A stretch of 64,000 nt of DNA from Isoetes taiwanensis (lineage: Eukaryota; Streptophyta; Lycopodiopsida; Isoetales; Isoetaceae), in the NCBI GenBank assembly GCA_021234155.1, contig JAJEKV010000024.1, positions 14,980,913-15,044,912 on the forward strand, written 5' to 3'. Positions 36,615 to 50,630 of this stretch are shown piece after piece; positions within the stretch are counted from its first letter, which is position 1, and every line of letters starts with the position of its first letter. Under the pieces are notes generated by a model, which made no database searches, was not told the origin of the DNA, and saw only the letters and a list, made by a program, of their open reading frames with translations. The position numbers were made by a program, and so were the translations under genes.

Positions 36615-39377
36615 TTGATTCTGGTGTTGGATTTAATCCATACAGATCTTTATGATCCTATTAATGTCACAAGTTTGAAGAAAAATAGATACTTCATAAC
36701 TTTCATAGACGATTTTAGCAGAAAAACTAAATGTTATCTGCTGAAAACCAAGGATCAGGCCTTTGATGCATTAAACTTGTTTGTTGCTGAGGTTGAACTA
36801 GAAACAGGAAGGAAAATTAGGTGTATAAGATCTGACAGAGGAGAAGAATATTTGTCAGATGAATTCAAAGCATTTTGTGCAACACGAGGCATAAAAAGAC
36901 AATTGACTTGCAGGTATTCACCACAACAGAATGGTGTGGCTGAAAGGAAAAATAGGACATTGTTAAATGCAGTCAGGTCCATGTTAAAATATTCAGGATT
37001 GCCTAACTTTTTGTGGGATGAGGCTGTGAGAACTGCAGTATATGTTCAAAATATGCTGCCTTCAGTCAGTACAAGAGGAACAATACCAAACATGTTGTGG
37101 TCAGGTAGAAAACCAGATTATGAACACTTAAGATCATATGGATGTTTAGCTTTTGTCCATGTTCCTGAGGAAGTAAGAAAAAAACTTGATGATCGAGCTT
37201 GTATTGCCTACTTGGTAGGATATGATCCTAATTCTAAAGGATATAGGTTGTATGATCCAATGCACAAAAAAATATTGATCAGTAGAGATGAAGTATTTGA
37301 TGAAGAAAAATACTACAAAGCTATTCCAAATGTGAATGAAAAAGTCAAAGAGATAGATTTAAAAACTAATGATTCTGTGATTGCAGAAGTTGTCAAACCG
37401 GTTTCACAAGTTGCACAAGAAAGGGATCTTATTGAAGATAGTGATAATGATGAAGAAGAAACACAGAGCATTAGATCTAAAGCTGAAAATCAGCAACCAG
37501 CTGAATCTGAAGAGGGGCAATCTGAAGCTGAACATGAGGAGTTAGCAGAACCTGCACCAATAGTAGTTCCAGAAAGAAAACAAAGGGTGAAGAGAAGAAC
37601 TGAAGCACAAATATTGGCTGATGAAGCCAAAATTAGTACAGAATTGTATGGAAGGAGTGAAATTGGAAAAAGCAGAAGGTATGAAACATTTGAAGTAAAT
37701 TCTTTGTTTGATATTTTAATTCTAGAAACAGATGATCCACCACTCACATTTGAAGAAGCTGTAAAAGGAAGAAATTCAGCTCACTGGATTCAAGCAATGG
37801 AAGAGGAAATGCATGCCTTTCAAAGAACAGGGACTTACACTGTGGTAGATAAACCTGAAAATAAAAATATAGTTGGGAATAAATGGATTTTCAGAATCAA
37901 ACAAGGAGTAGATGGCAAATTAAACAAGTTCAAGGCAAGGCTAGTAGCACAAGGTTTTACTCAGAAAAAAGGTTTGGATTTTGATGAGACTTTCTCTTCC
38001 TTGGTTAAAATTAATAGTTTGAGAATACTATTATCAATTGCAAATGCTTATGGATTTGAAATTCATCACATGGATGTGAGTACAGCTTTTTTAAATGCAG
38101 AATTGGAGGAAGAAATCTATCTAAGACCTGCACCTGGCTTTGAAGAAGGAAATGGAAAAGTATGGAGGTTGAATAAGGCAGTGTACGGTTTGAAGCAGGC
38201 TCCAAGAGAATGGTATAGATGTATGGACAGTTATCTTTTGGAACAAGGCTTTCAAAAACTTCAATGTGATGGCAACGTGTACAGGTTTGTTGATGGTGAG
38301 AACTGGTGTATTATTGGCCTGTATGTAGACGATAATATTATGGTTGCAAATAATACATCTATATTGTGTCATTGCAAATGGTTATTGAAGAATCGGTTTC
38401 AGATGACAGATCTAGGAGAATTGAAGAGATTTTTGGGTATTGATGTGCATAGAGATAGATCAAATAAGTTGCTCATTTTGATTTAAGAAACACAAGTTGT
38501 TAGTATGCTGAAAAAATTCTCTATGAGTGAATGCAATGTTGCAAACACTCCTCTAGTGCCAGGACATAGAATATCAGCTCAAATGTGCCCAGATACTCTT
38601 GAAGAAAAGAAAAAAATGGAGAAAATACCATATAGATCTTTAATAGGATGTCTGTCATACTTGGCCAATTGCACTAGGCCAGATATAGCATTTGGGGTTA
38701 ATTTGCTCAGTAGGTATAACAACAACCCTGGCAAGGAACATTGGATAGCAGCTAAGAGGATTCTGAGATATCTAAAAGGGACATTAAAGGTTGGGATTAT
38801 GTACAGTACAAATAATCTAACTTTGGAAGCTTACTGTGATTCTGATTGGGCTGGGGATTTGGATCAAAGAAAGTCAACTTCTGGTTATCTTGTGCTGCTA
38901 GGTGGAGCTCCAGTGGCATGGAAATGCAAAAAACAAGGTAGCATAGCTCTTTCTAGCGCTGAAGCAGAATATAATGCAGCTTCATTTCTAGCAAAAGAAC
39001 TAGTATGGGAAAGAAGGCTGTTGGAAGAATTAAATTGTGCACAAACAGGTCCAACACAAGTTTACTGTGACAACACAAGCTGCATTGCTATGACGAAAAA
39101 TCCCATTCTGCATGAAAGGTCTAAACACATTGAGATGCAAGTACATTTTATTAGAGATATGGTGCAGAAAAAGCTGATACAGTTGACTTATGTTAAAACA
39201 ATGGAGCAATATGCAGATATCTTAACCAAAGCCTTATCAGTCAGCAGGTTTCAAGAACTCAGAAATATTATACAGTACAATAACAAATTTATAGCATCTG
39301 AAGGGGGAATGTTGAATGGTGATGTGTCAGATGGTATAAATCATGATGGTCGACTTGATCAAAAGAAGTTAACCTAA
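36615..39377 (+). pseudogene. Copia pol: integrase, reverse transcriptase, RNase H
   Basis: The integrase core has its three acidic residues in LIHTDLYDP, IRSDRGEEY and NGVAERKNRT. A linker of Glu/Gln-rich sequence follows. Reverse transcriptase starts at WIQAMEEEMHAF and has GNKWIFRIKQGVDGKLNKFK, MDVSTAFLNAELEEEIYLRP and the catalytic YVDD. RNase H has YCDSDWAGD, SSAEAEYNA and VYCDNTSCIA. A single in-frame TAA at 38484-38486, shortly after LGIDVHRDRSNKLL, splits the frame. The sequence on both sides is in the same frame. Gag, protease and the pre-integrase zinc-binding Cys pair are missing at the 5' end. Confidence 0.93.
39297..39309 (+). promoter_or_regulatory. Polypurine tract of the copia element
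   Basis: GAAGGGGGAA lies directly before the 3' LTR start TGTTGAATGG. It primes plus-strand DNA synthesis. Confidence 0.8.
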
Positions 39378-39951
39378 GTGTTTGCAAGTTCTAAAGCAAT
39401 GCAAATGGTTAAGGCAAGTTCTAAAGCAATGCAATGGTTAAGGGGGAAGTTAATTATTTTGTTGAAATTCCAATGGTTGACGGGTATGCAAATAATTGCA
39501 GTTGTGCATGTGGGATAAATCCGATTCAGAAGTTAAGCCTGTGGGATAATGATAAGAACACGTCTTTCTATCTCGGTCTGCAAATCTTCTGCCGGAACCG
39601 TCGGAAGACAAGATAAAAACAAGAAGAATGGATCGAAAGTTATACTGGTGAATACGATTGTGTTTATGCAGAAGCCAGAGAGTATCTTAGATTGCTACAG
39701 TGGTTCAATAACTATGCTACAGTAAACTGATGTATTAATGACTAAGATTTGTGCTAATGGTCTAGAGTGAAAACAAAGGATAAGTGACCACGAATTGGCT
39801 CCTTTGTTTTCTTGCAATTTGGATGATAGAATTGCCTTGTGTGGTTCTTGCACTCTAGATTGAAATTATTGGTCTTAATGAATGCATCTATTGTTTGGTT
39901 GTGTGAAAGAGATCAATACATTTGAAAATAAAACTCTAGTAGATTCTATTA
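39310..39951 (+). repeat. Copia 3' LTR (642 bp)
   Basis: Starts TGTTGAATGG and ends AGATTCTATTA. It matches the inverted LTR at 58298-58936 (639 bp), whose end is ATTCTATCA, so one C-to-T change has altered the CA terminus. Visible differences between the two LTRs are few and mostly transitions. The short open frame inside (39434-39616) is present in both LTRs and is not a gene. An internal 29-base tandem repeat (GCAAGTTCTAAAGCAATGCA) lies near 39384-39440. Confidence 0.9.
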
Positions 39952-39956
39952 CATTG
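39952..39956. repeat. Copia target duplication, 3' side (CATTG)
   Basis: CATTG follows the 3' LTR. Its complement CAATG flanks the 5' LTR of the other half at 58937-58941. Confidence 0.8.
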
Positions 39957-40740
39957 CATTATTCAACTTGTGTATACCAATCTGCTAGTGTTCATGCAAG
40001 TCTTGATGGGATCTCGGGTTACCTAGAGGGCTAACCCAACAGGCCTGTCACAATTGGTATTAGATTGTTGGGTATTAATTGGATTATGGGATCAAGCTGC
40101 GTTGGTTGGGTGATGCTAATGATATTCCTTCAAATCATGTAGGGATAATGATCTAGGAAATCTTATGGATCTAACAGGTAGGGGAATTTGATGGCATGGT
40201 ATCCTAGTGTTGATTGATTTTTCCTGCTAGAAACCCTAACAAGATTAAGGATAAGCTTGGTTGAAAGACATCGAAAACATGAAGGATGATAAGAGAGGGA
40301 TGTCTGCGGGCATGAATAATGTGTGATGATGATAAGAAGGTATGATATTTTTTATTTGCTACTATTCTTTGCAATTAGTAGATGATCTAGTGGTAGAACG
40401 TTTTGGAAGTGCACATGTTGTTGCAAGCTGCCAAGGAGAGTTCTTTGTGGTAGACAATGGAAGCGAATTTTTGTGATATTGAAGTACAATTTTCCTTATG
40501 TTGGGTGATTTATGTCTGTTGAGGTGATTTTAAATAGGTTACTTGGATTTAAGTCACAACGGTATAGTCGTAGGAGAAGATTTAAGTTGAAGCTAAGTAT
40601 GTTTGGATAGCATTTGACATATGTATGATTCTAATTGCAGGATGTGTTGGTTTGGAATCTGGTATAGATGGCAAATAATCATGAGTCATGCAACATGACC
40701 CTATTTGGGATGTTAAAGTTTTGTGATATTTTGGTCAACT
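39957..40740. other. No gene seen
   Basis: Flank of the copia insertion. Two separated phrases resemble tRNA-primed retroelement leaders (GGTATTAGATTGTTGGG near 40057), but nothing is assignable. Confidence 0.4.
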
Positions 40741-40744
40741 CCCT

Positions 40745-41045
40745 CCCCCCTTTTTTAATTGAAGGATGTCATTCTTTATTTAATCAGAAGTCAAATACAA
40801 GTAAATGTAAAGAGAGGAATAAAATCTCAAAGGATAAGCATGGATCCACAACCTACCTATATGAAAGTGCACATCCAAATACTCCTCAAAGATCAAGCGC
40901 TTTTTTTGAGGGGCAAGTGAAGAACAATGATAAAATCTAGCAATGTCACCTTGAGCATATTGGAGAAAACGGTCACTTGCCACACCCAGACTTTTGAAGG
41001 CTATCACTCTCCGTCTTTTCCAAATAGCCCACAACAACCAATTAA
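40745..41045 (-). mobile_element. LINE 3'-end fragment, minus strand
   Basis: On the minus strand, the C-terminus LLWAIWKRRRVIAFKSLGVA and SSLAPQKKRLIFEEYLDVH, then a 3' UTR (TTTATTCAATC-type signal and AAGGACGTC-like end). It matches the 3' end of the LINE at 14458-16889. A T run near 40752 on the plus strand is the remnant of its poly(A). The 5' end is truncated at about 41045. I could not identify a target duplication. Confidence 0.75.
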
Positions 41046-41340
41046 CCACGACTTCGTTATTTTGAAATTATTCCACTGTTCATTTTTTTTACCTCGGGTT
41101 TTTTCCCTATGTTTTGAGCTTGAAATTGTGTCCTGTATTTTTTTTGAATATGAATTGGTGGCAATATTGCACCATTTATCGAGTGTGTTAGAAATTAGTG
41201 ACAACAAAACCAAGGCAAAAAAAATATAGTGTAGACTGGAAAGAGTCAAGGCCAAACTAATTTTGCATTAAAAAACATTTTGTATATATTCATATAAATT
41301 ATGTACATGTACAAGTATTTTTACAAATCTGAGTACATTT

Positions 41341-41745
41341 TCATTGACAGTAATTTTTTACAACCAGATCATAGTCTGTAGGGTTTGCTTTTCCTTGCAA
41401 ATCTGGTCTAAGACTCAGGAAAGCAGGCACTGTAGGGGCTGATATGAGGGGCTCAAACTTCTGTAGTGTTTTTGCTGACGCCCAATTCTCTTCATCTACA
41501 TTATTTGGGTGCCATGTCGGAGGATTTATGCTGCTGTCTACGTTCAAGCAACACTTGATGGGGTCAACATCCATCAAACATATCTGCTCTTCTGGAAATC
41601 CTTCTATCCCCTCCAAGGCCTCATGTATATTCTTGATGAAGATATTCTTTGCTCCATGTTGTGGTCGACGAACAATCCTACAATTATCTATATCTAATAC
41701 TAAAGGAGTTTTAGGATAGTTTGTGCGCCATCTTAGGCGTTGATT
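41341..41745 (-). pseudogene. Unidentified C-terminal exon-like ORF
   Basis: On the minus strand, an open frame of about 130 codons with no ATG at a plausible start. It includes YPKTPLVLDIDNCRIVRRPQ, ALEGIEGFPEEQICLMDVDP, NPPTWHPNNVDEENWASAKT and a C-terminus ending DYDLVVKNYCQ. The composition and lack of low-complexity sequence suggest a real former coding exon, possibly the last exon of a plant gene. I do not recognise the family. The 5' exons are not nearby. Confidence 0.45.
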
Positions 41746-42139
41746 TTGTTATGTTTGTTGTGGGCCGTCAGATTATCTCTTGTGGAAGTTACGAAGGAAA
41801 GCACCGTTCTCCTCTTGCGATTCCCTCTTTTCGTGTCTGTGCATCTCCTATCTCCTCACCGCCGTTGCATCTTCTATCTCAGCTCTCCTGGTTCTTTTCT
41901 TCTGGATTTTTGGTGGACCCAAATCGATTCGATGCTTTGAAGAATTTGGTTGTTTTTCTTCTTGGATCTCCTCATTCTATGTTTGATCCTTGAATAAGGT
42001 CTTTCCATAATCAGGTCGATGCAATAATGACTATTAGCTTGTGTTTCTTCTTAAATTCTGTTTAGACTGCGTTCAATATCAGAGATTTGTTTGTGCAATA
42101 TTATATCATGCCATATGTAAGGATGTTGTCCTTGTGCAG

Positions 42140-43210
<1,071 letters not shown>

Positions 43211-44690
43211 GACCCAATCTATTTGTCAATAATCCATGTTTCCTCATGTATTATATAATCTGCGATATCCAGCTGTGGGCAGACAGGCTTGGTCTGGAGA
43301 GTTCAGAACTTCGAGATACAAGACCTAGAAATTTGGAGCCAACCTTAATCAGATGAATTGGAGGTAGATCTGCAAGTGCAAGGTCCTGCAATATTCAACC
43401 TAGCTAAACATTAGCTTATTAAATACTGATCTCCCAGCTGCTTTTACATGTGGCAGCTTCTCCATTTAGATATTTGACGGAGTAAGTTTTAGGATCTTCT
43501 GCTCCAGGAGTCGTGGTCATATAAGAAACTCAAAACTCATAATGTAGTTGATGCTTTTTGCTTATTTTCCCTCTTCTAACTTCGAATGCCTTGCTAACCT
43601 TGGGGATTGAGGATGGTCTGTTGAGATGTTTGCAGACACATTATATCTTGAGCAGAAAAAATTTGAGTGGCTTAAGGTTTGTGTCCATCCAAGTCTAGAT
43701 TCGACATAATGGTACGAAAGCTTGCTGCATGTTCGAAAGCAGCATGTCGGGTTGTTGGAGGGGCAACTGTAATTGTTGACCTTAACAATATTGTAAGTTA
43801 TCATGCCAATTTGCAATTTTTTCATGATTTTGAACGTCTGTAGAAAGAGGCAAGAAAAGGTATGGGTGCCAGTTTGGAAAAAACAAGCATGTCGTTCTAT
43901 TATCTAGCTAAACCTGTGTGGAGATCAGGTGACCCAATTTTCCATTTGCCTTAAAGTTAATTTTCTGCCTTACTAAGATAATAAGCAGATGCAGCATCTT
44001 CAAGCAGGATGCATATGTCATTGTAATGATTGCAACCTGCCTTGCTTTAGATGCCCAATCATGCCACATGTTTTCATGCCCCCACGGAATACTCCTTTCT
44101 TATGTGTGTTCTGCTCTATTTGCAGCTCCGACTTCAAAGCTATGCATAAGCAGTTTATCGCCCAATGACTCTATGTTCATCCTTTGATGTGATGAGAGCA
44201 TGAACACTTTCAAAAATCAATGTAAGAGTTTCAAGGACATTTGCATCCACCATGCTCAATCTTTTACCCATCCGTGTAAAAGTGCAGGTGATATGACATT
44301 AGAATCTGAATCCGTGTTCATGTGAACAGCATCATGCCATCAATGCAAACCCCATTAGTGCAATCCAATTTTTCCAGTAAGACCAAGCTTCTTCTCCTGA
44401 ATCTAAGAAGCTATGCAGCATTGGTACAACTGACATGGCAGTTTTAGTTTCACAGAGTTGAGTTATAATATTTGATGCTAAGGTATGAAGGCTACTGATG
44501 TAACAATCTAAGATGGATGATAATACTTCCAATTGGGCTTCTATTTTCATAGCTTTCCATATATTCTTTGGGTCTGTGATCTAAGTACAGGCAGGCATAT
44601 CTGTTGAATTTTGAAGCCAAAGCTTGAAAGGGAAGTAGAAAGAGTGGCGATTTTCACATGTTATAACGTGCTTATGTCACTGTTTTTACA
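43211..44690. other. No gene seen
   Basis: Downstream of the CIPK fragment. The NAF-domain exon expected in an intact CIPK was not found. Confidence 0.4.
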
Positions 44691-44694
44691 GGAA

Positions 44695-45110
44695 TTTATA
44701 CCATTTGAAGAGTTTGGTTGCTGTTTCTGGTATTATCATGCCGTGGTAGATTTGATGCAAATATCATTGGGACTTTGGTTACATGGGCCTTATATGGCAT
44801 GCATTTTCTTGAGGTTGGAACAGTTGGATATAGAACATCATTGTTACTTGTGCGCCACATTTACAGGTCAGCCAAGTGCAAGTACTCTTCGGTTCATGGC
44901 TTATTCATGAACAGAAGTCTCTGGCACTGATTATGGCAGGAATTGTTGAATGATGATTTTCCAAAAGAGTTGGTATCTGTTGGATATCATTTTATTTCAT
45001 GTTATGCATGCCAACACGGGACCTCCAAGGAAGCTCATCAGCTACTTATAGAAATGGCTCAGAAGAATGTAGTTTCAAGGAAATGCGGTTGTACATTACC
45101 ATGCTTCATA
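44695..45110 (+). pseudogene. Possible PPR-protein debris
   Basis: Broken frames on the plus strand give phrases that resemble pentatricopeptide repeats, such as VSVGYHFISCYACQHGTSKE followed by AHQLLIEMAQKNVVS (compare the common plant pattern of a WNAMISAYAQHG-like helix and an EALQLF-like helix). The frame is interrupted often. A similar fragment lies at 52140-52305 beyond the LINE insertion, so one old PPR gene may have been split. Weak. Confidence 0.3.
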
Positions 45111-45491
45111 TGACTGACACAAGGTTATGGTGGCATTCGTGAGTGCATGCAGATGACTATCAGCATTGGCATTGGGTCGATGCAGGAGCAACTAAAATGG
45201 AGTCCAGAGGGAATTCGCCATTGCAATAATCATGCTTAAAGCACAGGATGACATAATGTTGGTCTGAAACCTATGTTATTGGATGTGTTTCATGCATATT
45301 TTTATTATTGCAAATTAGTTTTGGACGAAGCAAGCTGTAAACAGGTTAAAATTTTATTCCTTTGATGTGCAAGTGCTCCAAGTTCTGCTGAGGACTCTAA
45401 CTATAAATTGCAGACTAGGTTATCAGGAAACCTAACCCATTATCAGCCAACGCAGGTGAGCCATCTGTATTTTGTTTATGCAAAAGGATAT

Positions 45492-45511
45492 GCCCCTCCT
45501 TATTTGATTTT
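45492..45511. repeat. LINE target duplication, left copy
   Basis: GCCCCTCCTTATTTGATTTT, identical over 20 bases to 51846-51865. Confidence 0.92.
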
Positions 45512-45639
45512 TTTTTTTTTTGAAGAACTGTGTCAGCAATATATTAAAAGAATGGTAATGTTACAAAGCAAGTGAGGAGGAAGGAGAACTGCCCCAAAGA
45601 GACAGTGATACCTCGACACTCCACAACAACTGCAACTCT

Positions 45640-48600
45640 ACTGCTGTACAAACTGACCATCACCATCTACCACACCCAAGAAGTCCCGCCAAATGGAAAA
45701 CTTCTGCTCTACTAATCCCGGGAACACCAAAAAGCTTTGAAATAGCTTGTACCTGAGTCGAGGAATCAGAGAGGCTGCAGGCTGCTGAATCCCCTGAAAG
45801 ATCCACAACCGCCGCCGCTTCCAAATCAACCACACCAACCAAGCCACGCACAGATGCAAGGCTTGCTGCCGTCACGAGGCCAAACACCGAGGATACACAT
45901 GAAGCGGCAATCGTTGGCTATTCAATCTCACCAAAGCAGAGCCCCGACCCAATCCCGTGCAACCCGCAAATGAGGGCATAAAACCGCATAATGCTCCACG
46001 CCTCAACGATGAAGGCCACAACAAGGGCAAAGAGGGCTCACACCCGGCCTAAACTGACTCACAAGGACATTCACCCTGAGACAGCGGTGCACCACCTGCC
46101 ACATAAGCACCCGAACCTTCGGTGGGGGAAGTGAGCTCCATGTCCACGTCCAAACCGAAGCCATCGAGAACCCGGAAGCCGCAGAGACCACTTGCCCGGG
46201 GGGTAGAGTGTCATGAATAGCCAACACCCGGTAACAAGACCGCACAAAACAAGAAGATACAACATCCGGATGAACCTTCCAAACCCGCACCACCACATCA
46301 CCCCGAGGGACTATAGGTATATGTAGCGGAATACTCCCCGCCACTTGTTCCCGTGATAGCCTTGGCCATCGTCCTTCAGCGAAAAGCGAGCTCGAAAGAA
46401 CTCCCACGGCTAGCTGACCATCCCAATACCAATCCTCCAAGGTGAGCATGCCAGCTCGCCTCCAACGGGCTCAAGCGTCCGAGCATGCACAAAGGGCAGC
46501 CAAGGGCAAGTACACAGGAGGTAGAGGAACCCACAAGAAAGGAGAAGAGTGGTGATAAACCGAGGCATAATCTAGCTGGAAGAGCACACGCGACGTGATC
46601 CCAAGCCCGCAACACCCCCGCGGAGAAAAGGGGACGATGTGGGAAAGGCCGGAGACCATACAACAAAGGCCTGTGGCAACTCTACATGCATGCATCGACT
46701 TTCCAAATGCCACACAATGGCTAAGAGATTGCCACAATAGTGCCGCACAGGAGAAGATGCTCCATCTGCGGAATGCTCCAAATAAACTTAGAGACCAACA
46801 CCTTACTATGCAAGTGCCAAATCCGGAATGGCCAAGCCCCCATCCTCCCTGGGCGGAGACACTTCCACCAAGCCACTTTAACAACCGCCCCTTCATCATC
46901 CCCGCCCACACAAAATTTCGAACAATCTTATCCAAAGCCTGTATCTTACCCTCAGGAGCTAACATCGCAGATGCTGTATACACATGAGTGCTACAAAGTA
47001 CTGACTTGGCAATAGTGATCCTACCTGCCATGGACAACTTGCTACCCTTCCACCAATTGAGGTGTTTCTGCAACCCCTGCAAAATCTCATCCCACACCCT
47101 CCCCATGGAAACATCCCCTCCAAAGGGAATACCCAACAACTTAGTACACACATTACCTGGAAGCACCTTCCAAGGGAATAGAGCCAAACAAGGGGAGTAT
47201 GGAGTCAATCGGGCCCATAATGCGGAGCATTTACCCCAATTCAGAAGAATGCCTGAGGCCAAGGAGAAAGTATCCAGCAAACCCTTCACATTCCGCAAAT
47301 TCCTCTCTTCTGCCACCAAGAAGAGAAAAGTGTCATCGGCGAACTGGTTAATAATCTGCTGACTACCATCCTGCATCCGAAGCCCATCCACCACCCCCTC
47401 CTCCACTGCAGCCAAAAACAACTGAGACAGTGCCTCCGCCACAATCGTAAACAAAAATGGTGCCAAAGGGCACCCCCGACGCACCCTCCCGCCTAAGGAG
47501 AAAAGGCGGAGGGTTCACCGGCACACCACCGTAGCCCGTGCTGACCTATGCAGCTTCATGACTGTCTCTGTAAAGCGTGGACCACAGCCCAACGCTAACA
47601 TCATGGCAGACAAGAACTCCCAACGGACACTATCATAAGCTTTGGCAAAGTCAAGCTTAAGATAGGCAATGCCTTGACCTGTTCTCCTGGCCCAATAAAG
47701 GCCCTCATAAGCTGCGGCAACATTAGTCAAAATGTTCCTCCCAGGAACAAACCCAGACTGCACCTTACTAATGGAAGAAGTCAACACCGGCTTCAACTTC
47801 TCGGCCATGGCTTTCGCAATAATCTTGTACACAGAGGACAACAAGGATATAGGCCTCCAATCATTAATAGTAGAAGGCTGCTTAACCTTAGGAATCAAGG
47901 AAATGCATGCGGTATTCAAGATCCTATCCATGTGAGAAGACTGCAGCAACTCAAGATACACCTGGTACACAAACTCACCAGCCCACTCCCAATAAGTCTG
48001 AAAGAACTCCACAGGGATGCCATCCAGCCCAGGACATTTATCCTTGGCCATGCACATACATGCCTCCGCTAAATCCTCTCTGGAGAGCTCCTGCTCCAAG
48101 CTCTCACGTTGGTGAGGCAAAATAGATGGCTTAACAGCCCCCAAAACAAGCTCCTGCATCTCCTGCTCATAGGGAAGAGTGCGCTGCGCAAAAAACCCTG
48201 AGAAATGAGCATGCACATACCTCTGCAACTCAGCGGGATCCTCCAAAGTCCGGCCATCAGGCAAAGCAAGGGACGCCATAGATGCTGCATATCGCCGCTG
48301 CCTAGCTGCTCTGAAGAACACCGACGAACTTGTATCCCCCTCCTTCAACCAGGTAAGGGCTGCCTTCACACGCCTCATGCACTTTAATCTGCTCCAAAGC
48401 AACAATACGCTGCAACACCGTGATTCTCCCTAATGCCATCGAAGGTCGCGCCCGAATCTTCTCCAACTCCTGATAAAGACTATGCAACTCCTGCCGCTCC
48501 TGCTGCACACGCTGCCTACCAAAGACCTTAGCAAAACGCTTAACCCTGGCCAACGCAGTCACCATACCGGACATACCCTTCCGGAGATGAAAAGGTATCA

Positions 48601-49419
48601 AGCCACAACTCCACGCACCGGGCCGAAATCCGCGATCAGCCCGAAGCGGGTGTTCAAGCGGAACACCGTCCAGAAGGCCGAGAGGCAACCGCGACCGACC
48701 GGACAAAACCTCGAGGGTAATGATCAGAAATGGAGGTAGGCAGAATGTTACTCCCGGGCAAGAAAAGAGGGCACACCATCCAATGCGCATGGGGAAGCAT
48801 AGCACCTGGTCATGCCTAGCATACGCCCGCCCGCACCAATCGCCTATTACAATAGGTGAAAGACAAGTCCGAGGGACCTCAACCAAGGCCAAATCACGCA
48901 ACAAACGAGACCACCGGGTCCCTCTCAAATCCCCGCACAAGCCGGGTGCGAACAGAGCGATCTTCTACTCGCTCTACCATATTGAAATCCCCTAACAACA
49001 ACCAAGCAACCCCGCAACCCACCAAGGGCTCAAGAACTTATTCCGGTTTGTGGCCCACAAAGCACACCGAGAAGGCTGATTAGGGGCATAAACATTAACA
49101 ATCCCCCACTCTTGCCCGCCCTCCAACCACTTAATTATTGCCCACCGACCAAACCTGTCATGCTGCAGAGTATGTGACCCGCACATCCATCTTCCAAGCA
49201 ATAAGAGTACCCCACTAGTCCGCCCTAAGAAGAAGCAATAAAGCCAAACCGCCTACCAACCATATTCATGAGCTCGGACATATCACCCCTGGTGGACACT
49301 TATGCTCCTGAATGCAAACAATATCGGGGCCAAGCGCGAAGTGCCAAAGAAACACGGGCCCTCTTACTACTAGAGGACCGCACCCCCCGCACATTCCAAC
49401 TGAGGATCGACCTATTCAT
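45640..49419 (-). pseudogene. LINE ORF2: endonuclease, RT, zinc-binding domain
   Basis: Starts at ATG 49419 with NRSILSWNVRGV, the usual opening of the APE-type endonuclease. Endonuclease motifs IQEHKC (about 49310), NVYAPNQ (about 49095), GDFN (about 48980) and SDHYP (about 48720) are in different frames, so this part carries several frameshifts. RT runs from about 48200 with KDKCPGLDGIPVEFFQ, LIPKVKQPSTINDWRPISLL, SGFVPGRNILTN, LKLDFAKAYDSVRW, GCPLAPFLFTIV and the catalytic QFADDTFLF. An in-frame TGA at 47515-47517 interrupts it. The zinc-binding RT domain (PPPKVRVLMWQVVHRCLRVN, then CPCCG) is near 46000-46110, and the C-terminal WLIWKRRRLWIFQG near 45800. Inactive, but recently enough active to keep most of its frame. 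Confidence 0.9.
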
Positions 49420-49540
49420 CCCGGAGGAGAAGTGTCCAGCCCCACATGCCTACCCACTGGGCCATCAGCCCACTCCAGCGAAGTCGAAAGCATCTAGAGC
49501 CGGAGGATTAATCACAAAGCAATGTGACCCCGGCCGCTCT

Positions 49541-49676
49541 CGTGATATTCCACTTCCAACACGTGTTGGAAGTCCCCGTGCACCTCCACAAAGTCATGGG
49601 CCACAACTCGTGATATTCCACTTCCAACACGTGTTGGAAGTCCCCGTGCACCTCCATAGAGTCATGGGCCACACTA
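49541..49676. repeat. 68-bp tandem duplication in LINE ORF1
   Basis: Copies at 49541-49608 and 49609-49676 differ at very few bases (CACAAAGTC versus CATAGAGTC). Each has the palindrome CCAACACGTGTTGG. Confidence 0.93.
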
Positions 49677-50630
49677 GTCTCTACCTCCAACCGGGTTGCT
49701 CCAGCCACCTCATGCTCAAGACATACCGCTTTGGGACATCCCCAGCGGGATCACCAGCCCCCGCCACAACCCTATCCTCGGATCTAGCCACAACCAAATC
49801 ATCCGAGCCCCTCCCCCGAGCCACCCGTCCCCCTAGCCCCGCCATCAAAGGGCGGCCAAGAAGCAAGCCCGCCGGCCTCGCCCCACACCACCTCTCCCAA
49901 CCACACCACCTCGTCCAACTCCCACTCATCGCACCACGGAGTCCCTCGCCTGTGACCTCGGGAACCGAGGAATCCGGGCCCCCTCAGATCAACACCGCAA
50001 CCCCTACCACATCACAAGCACCAGCCAGGGACTAGCGGGATCATCAACAGGGTCAAATGGTAGCACAATAGATGGAAACATCCGCCCGAATCTCGAGCCA
50101 TTCAAAAGCTTCAATCGAAAAGAAAATGCCGGGGACCACTACGCGACCGGAAGAGAAGTGGGCACAGCCGCAAAGCAAAGGCAGAGCAACACGCATCTTG
50201 GGGACCCGCACAATAGAATGAGCCAAATATACACCCGTGCCATTGGCCATAGAAACCAAGAAATCGGGGCACCATCAGTCGAGGAAGATCCCGAACTGGA
50301 ACCAACACGGATTTTAACCATTTGCCAAAGAACTGGTGGACATTCTTTGGAGTATAATAATCGATACAACACATATGAATCACCCAACGATCCACCCCCG
50401 ACTAACCAATTGTTTACGTAAGACTCAGCCTCAAACATGATTAGGAAGAAATTATTTGGTAAGAATTTCAGAGACTGATACCTTGGCAAACCAATCCGCC
50501 TCAGATGTCCAGCAAGCCAAGAGCTAAACCTCCTCGTGTCCAATATGTAACCCGTGAAATAGCCCAACACTGCAAATGAAACTAGATTCTCAATGGTCTG
50601 AACATGCCTGGTATGATCAATATCTATCCC

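Larger units (their letters stand above)
36606..39951 (+). mobile_element. Ty1/copia element, 3' half (integrase to 3' LTR)
   Basis: This starts abruptly inside pol, just before the integrase core, with no 5' LTR, gag or protease, and runs to a complete 3' LTR. The missing 5' half is at 56600-58936 on the opposite strand. The 3' LTR is followed by CATTG (39952-39956), the same 5 bases that precede the 5' LTR there. So the two pieces look like one insertion cut by an inversion breakpoint near 36605. Confidence 0.9.

Noticed and set aside
39434-39616. 60-codon ORF also found at 58812-58630
   Set aside because: It is the same stretch of the two copia LTRs, so its duplication is due to the LTR pair and not to a conserved gene.
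44332-44550. Minus-strand ORF with a faint PPR-like pattern
   Set aside because: Only a general Trp/Met spacing similarity, with no repeat periodicity.
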